Made by a program: the position numbers and the translations under genes
Part shown: in pieces, positions 60,953 to 64,000 of the stretch
Layout of the letters: each line of letters opens with the position of its first letter
How positions within the stretch are numbered: the first letter of the stretch is position 1
Source: Pirellula sp.
Lineage (GTDB): Bacteria > Planctomycetota > Planctomycetia > Pirellulales > PNKZ01
NCBI GenBank assembly: GCA_013822735.1
Contig: PNKZ01000002.1
Location: 372,001 to 436,000 of the forward strand
Direction of reading: 5' to 3'
Length of the DNA stretch: 64,000 nucleotides
The notes under the pieces: generated by a model
What the model saw: only the letters and a program-made list of their open reading frames with translations
Told to the model about the DNA's origin: nothing
Database searches by the model: none

Positions 60953-61654
60953 TTACTGCGTCACTTGCGTCGCAACTTCCGGCGCGGCTTGGGACGTTTG
61001 ACCGGAAACGAACAGCTTTCCCTCGGCGATCTTCAGCTTTGTGAGTTCGAAGTGCAATCCGCTCTTAAACGATTGCGGCAGGCCGACGACCGCGGTCGGA
61101 TCAGAGTCCATCGAGGTCCAGTGCAGCGGTAGCTCCAACTCTTTCGCTACCGCAGTGATCGAGTCCAAAATGGTCGCCAGCGGCAACGGCACGGCTCCGG
61201 CGCGGATTTCCCGAAAGCGCAGGGCGATCTCATGGGTATCGGTCATGCGCGCATCTACATTCATCCAAGCGACCGTTTCGACGCCGCTGACCGTGTAGCG
61301 AACGCCCAATTGCGCATGATCCTCGAGCAACTTCACTCGCGGGTGAGCAAAGTTCGGCGGTAGCAACAGCGGATGCTTTTCCACAAGGTCCGTGGCAAGC
61401 CAGCCATTGATCTGTTCGTCGGTGAAAAGCGCGCTCCAGGATCCTAGCTTTTCGACGTCGTTCGCCAACGCGAATGCTTGATCGGAGAACTGGTCGCTCG
61501 CCTGTTCGGCGACGGCAGGAGGAATCTCCACAGCTTCAGAGTAGAAGTCCGGCACCTGCTGTGCCGCCTTGTAGAGCGAGTAGACGCCGACTCCGACGGC
61601 GAATGCCCCCAACGCGAACACGAACAAGAGTCGCCGTAGCCAAGTCGATACCAT
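60953..61654 (-). CDS. Secreted or membrane-anchored hypothetical protein
   Basis: A 233-residue protein; start at 61654 (MVSTWLRRLLFVFALGAFAV) with AGGAG about eleven bases before. One N-terminal span (FVFALGAFAVGVGVYSLYKA) serves as anchor. The exported part includes ALFTDEQINGWLATDLVEKH and VKLLEDHAQLGVRYTVSGVE, a pattern known from bacterial lipid-binding or structural proteins, but not assigned. It is convergent with the LigD-like gene, with four bases between the stops. Confidence 0.62.
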   Translation of the reverse strand: MVSTWLRRLLFVFALGAFAVGVGVYSLYKAAQQVPDFYSEAVEIPPAVAEQASDQFSDQAFALANDVEKLGSWSALFTDEQINGWLATDLVEKHPLLLPPNFAHPRVKLLEDHAQLGVRYTVSGVETVAWMNVDARMTDTHEIALRFREIRAGAVPLPLATILDSITAVAKELELPLHWTSMDSDPTAVVGLPQSFKSGLHFELTKLKIAEGKLFVSGQTSQAAPEVATQVTQ

Positions 61655-61847
61655 CGCCAATGCACTCCTTCGCGCCAAACGGCGCGGGCTCAGCGCATCG
61701 TTTCGTGCGCAGTATTCGGCCGAGGGAATCGTAGGGACCGAGCGATGAAGGGTCAATTCCGATCGACCGTCGCTTCTCCGCAGGAGCGGAACTTTCGCCG
61801 TGAGCGGCATGGGTTGTGACCGGGCATCAGCCCGTTAAGATGGGTGG

Positions 61848-62687
61848 ATGATTCAGAATCTGCCCGTCAAATCGCTCTCGTTTAAGTCGTTGACCATCGA
61901 AGGCTGGTCGCGTGCCGCCGTACAAACGTATTGGCGGATTCCGGAACTACGGCTTGGTTTCGACCTCGGCGCCCACCCATGGGAATTCATGGGGACCGAG
62001 AATTGGTTTGTCTCGCATACGCATCTCGATCACATCGCGTCGTTGCCGGCGTACGTCGCGCGGCGTCGTATGATGAAAATGGAGCCGCCGCGGATTTATC
62101 TTCCGGAGCATGCGGTCGACACCGTCGACAAGATACTCAAGCTCTTTACGCGCCTCGATCGAGGCCGCATGCCCTGCGAACTGATCGGCGTAAAGCCGGG
62201 AGATGAAATTGAACTCTCTCGCGAGCAAGTCGTCACAGTTTGGGAAACCAAGCACACGGTGCCGAGTGTCGGTTACGTCGTGTGGGAACGCCGCAAGAAG
62301 CTCAAGCAAGAGTACACGGGCCTTTCCGGCGACCAGATTCGCGACCTGCGGCAAAGCGGCGTCGACGTCACCGAAGAGCGGCGTTTGCCGATCGTGGCTT
62401 ACGTCGGCGATAGCGCTCCGGCGGGCTTAGACAACTGCCCGGCCGCTTTCGAAGCGCAGATTCTGATTACCGAAATCACGTTCGTGGCCCCCGGCCATCG
62501 CAAAGAGAAAATTCACAAGTTCGGCCACATGCACTTGGACGATTTTCTTGCTCGGCGCGAACTCTTCAAGAACGAGCTGATCATCGCCGGGCACTTGAGC
62601 ACGCGTTACAGCGTCAAGCAAGCGCGACATATCGTCGAACGTGCCGTGCCCGACATGCTCGGCGGTCGCCTGCATTTGTGGCTGTGA
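61848..62687 (+). CDS. RNase Z-like metallo-beta-lactamase-fold hydrolase
   Basis: A 279-residue protein. FVSHTHLDHIASLPAYVA is the metal-binding HxHxDH motif; AYVGDSAPAGLDNCPAAFEA and LIIAGHLSTRYSVKQ supply the Asp and the later His. The general build (substrate-binding insert, TKHTVPSVGYVVWERR) follows the tRNA 3'-processing endonuclease Z, but the flexible arm of RNase Z is not seen. It may act on tRNA or on another phosphodiester. It lies seven bases before hemW, so they are co-transcribed. Confidence 0.86.
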   Translation: MIQNLPVKSLSFKSLTIEGWSRAAVQTYWRIPELRLGFDLGAHPWEFMGTENWFVSHTHLDHIASLPAYVARRRMMKMEPPRIYLPEHAVDTVDKILKLFTRLDRGRMPCELIGVKPGDEIELSREQVVTVWETKHTVPSVGYVVWERRKKLKQEYTGLSGDQIRDLRQSGVDVTEERRLPIVAYVGDSAPAGLDNCPAAFEAQILITEITFVAPGHRKEKIHKFGHMHLDDFLARRELFKNELIIAGHLSTRYSVKQARHIVERAVPDMLGGRLHLWL

Positions 62688-62694
62688 ACCCGCG

Positions 62695-63861
62695 ATGACC
62701 GGAGCTACGCTGCCATCCCGTCGCCCGCAGCAACCGACGGCCGCCTACGTACACGTACCGTTCTGCCGACATCGGTGCGGCTATTGCAACTTCACGCTGA
62801 TCGCCGGCCGCGACGACCTCATCGCCGGCTATCTGGATGCGCTCGAACGTGAACTGTCGCTCCTTGAAACGCCGCGCGACGTGGAAACGATTTTCCTCGG
62901 CGGCGGCACGCCGTCGCATTTGCCGCCGGCTTCGCTGCGACGGCTCCTGCGCATGGTCGAGCATTGGTTTCCACTCGCCGTCGGAGGCGAGTTTACGGTA
63001 GAGGCAAATCCGCTTGACCTGACGAATGAGCGGCTCGATGAATTCGAATCGTCGGCCGTTACGCGGCTTAGCCTCGGTGTGCAGTCGTTTCAAGCCGACA
63101 AACTGCAGTTGCTGGAGCGCGACCACTGCGGCGCAGACGTTCGGTCCGTGTTGCATGCCGTGGCGGCGCGCTCGCGTTGGAATACCTCGCTCGATCTAAT
63201 CTTTGGTGCTCCCGGCGAATCGCTCGAGGCCTGGAGCCGCGATCTGGACGAAGCCGTCTCGTTGCGGCCAAGCCACGTTTCTCTCTACGGGCTGACCTTC
63301 GAACGCGGCACTTCGTTTTGGTCGCGTCGGATGAAAGGCGAACTACGCTCACAAGAGGAAGAAGCGGAGCGAGCCATGTATATGGCGGCGATCGATCGCC
63401 TCAAGGCTGCGGGCTATGAGCATTACGAAACGTCGAACTTCGCGCTCCCCGGTTTTCGTTGTCGTCATAACGAGACGTATTGGGCGGCTCGTGAGTACTA
63501 CGGTGCAGGGCCGGGGGCGGCGCGATATCTCGACGGCGTGCGGTCGTCGAATCATCGCAGCACCACGACCTGGCTGGCTCGACTCAACGCAGGTCAATCG
63601 CCGATGGACGAATCCGAGTCGCTCGAACCCGAGGACATGGCCCGAGAAGCACTGGTGCTCGGGCTGCGACGGGTGCAAGACGGGGTTGACCGGCAGGCTT
63701 TCGTCGCGGAATTCGGCTACGATGTCGACGTCCTGGGGGGCGCAGAACTGCCGAAGCTCGTCGCTTCCGGTTTGCTGGAAAACGTCGATGATCGGTTACG
63801 TTTGACGCGCGAGGGATTGCTTTTAAGCGATTGGATTTGGTCGAAGTTTTTACGCTGCTAG
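62695..63861 (+). CDS. hemW: HemW-like radical SAM protein
   Basis: A 388-residue protein with the radical SAM cluster motif CRHRCGYCNF near residue 25 (CxxxCxxC). ETIFLGGGTPSHLPPASL and FTVEANPLDLTNERLDEF are blocks of the coproporphyrinogen III oxidase-like group. HemW lacks the first extra Cys of true HemN, and RLSLGVQSFQADKLQLLERD, HVSLYGLTFERGTSF and YEHYETSNFALPGFRCRHNE are typical of it. HemW is a heme chaperone rather than an oxidase. The start at 62695 is taken. Genes on both sides run in the same direction. Confidence 0.9.
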   Translation: MTGATLPSRRPQQPTAAYVHVPFCRHRCGYCNFTLIAGRDDLIAGYLDALERELSLLETPRDVETIFLGGGTPSHLPPASLRRLLRMVEHWFPLAVGGEFTVEANPLDLTNERLDEFESSAVTRLSLGVQSFQADKLQLLERDHCGADVRSVLHAVAARSRWNTSLDLIFGAPGESLEAWSRDLDEAVSLRPSHVSLYGLTFERGTSFWSRRMKGELRSQEEEAERAMYMAAIDRLKAAGYEHYETSNFALPGFRCRHNETYWAAREYYGAGPGAARYLDGVRSSNHRSTTTWLARLNAGQSPMDESESLEPEDMAREALVLGLRRVQDGVDRQAFVAEFGYDVDVLGGAELPKLVASGLLENVDDRLRLTREGLLLSDWIWSKFLRC

Positions 63862-63878
63862 CCTGAGTGAGGCACACC

Positions 63879-64000
63879 ATGCGAATGATTGTGGTATCGC
63901 TGATGGCGCTTGTCATCGCGTCGAATTCGGCTGATGGAGCGGAAGTAGTCACGCGCGAGTGCGATCTATTGGTGGTTGGCGGCGGCGAGTCGGGCGTTGC
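63879..64000 (+). CDS. Secreted FAD-dependent oxidoreductase, cut by the window edge
   Basis: The first 40 residues are visible: a signal peptide (MRMIVVSLMALVIASNSADG) followed by ECDLLVVGGGESGV, a GxGxxG FAD motif. Planctomycetes have many such exported FAD-dependent oxidoreductases. The family cannot be named further because the rest lies beyond the window. Confidence 0.75.
   Translation, partial: MRMIVVSLMALVIASNSADGAEVVTRECDLLVVGGGESGV

Overview
The window reads as a GC-rich bacterial chromosome segment from the Planctomycetota, most likely a Pirellulales-type lineage. This is an inference from gene content and style, not from a marker gene. The signs are many long secreted proteins, a short ECF sigma factor with a small membrane partner, a secreted beta-propeller/cytochrome c protein, a Gfo/Idh/MocA oxidoreductase, an amidohydrolase with a signal peptide, a large secreted TPR-CHAT protein, and many short palindromic intergenic repeats. 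No rRNA, tRNA, CRISPR array or complete insertion sequence was seen.

Layout. 0-2.3 kb: minus-strand efflux adaptor (cut by the window edge) and TolC-type outer-membrane channel, parts of a tripartite exporter. 2.5-9.97 kb: RluA-type pseudouridine synthase, polysaccharide flippase, GH15-like protein, an ECF sigma factor with its membrane partner and a secreted protein, and a CinA-NadD-like fusion. 10-12.7 kb: amidohydrolase, a small conserved protein, a Trm112-like protein and a HIT protein. 12.8-21.2 kb: a 1369-residue TPR-CHAT protease-like protein, a membrane protein, a Gfo/Idh/MocA oxidoreductase and a CtpA-type S41 protease. 21.8-28.7 kb: MMPL/RND transporter, then two unrelated glutamine synthetases in tandem: type III (TTG start, probable sigma-54 promoter) and type I (GTG start), separated by a strong hairpin. 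29-41.4 kb: thioredoxin-like proteins, beta-propeller cytochrome c, D-threonine-aldolase-like enzyme, LutA-like and PaiB-like proteins, a membrane-anchored RNase Sa-like toxin with a barstar-like inhibitor behind a prolyl oligopeptidase, PTS enzyme I, DinB and a decayed SnoaL-like gene.

41.4-48.8 kb is the accessory stretch. It is sparse, rich in hypothetical secreted proteins, and carries several repeat families: a MITE-like element whose two ends are each palindromes, AAGGTGTCAGG-type inverted repeats, and two decayed copies of a zinc-ribbon reading frame. A soluble chemoreceptor-like protein with reversed domain order closes it.

48.9-64 kb returns to ordinary content: two Hsp20 chaperones, a two-domain class II aldolase whose second half has lost its metal ligands, an Asn/Pro/Gly/Tyr-rich protein, an AI-2E family permease, a three-gene membrane/glycosyltransferase cluster, a frameshifted zinc-ribbon gene, nadB paired with a stand-alone LigD-type phosphoesterase, a RNase Z-like hydrolase, HemW, and the start of a secreted flavoprotein.

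The most attractive candidates for an under-described system are the tethered RNase/barstar pair (35.5-36.5 kb), the CinA-nucleotidyltransferase fusion (8.8-10.0 kb) and the MITE-like palindromic repeat family (42.9 and 45.5 kb).
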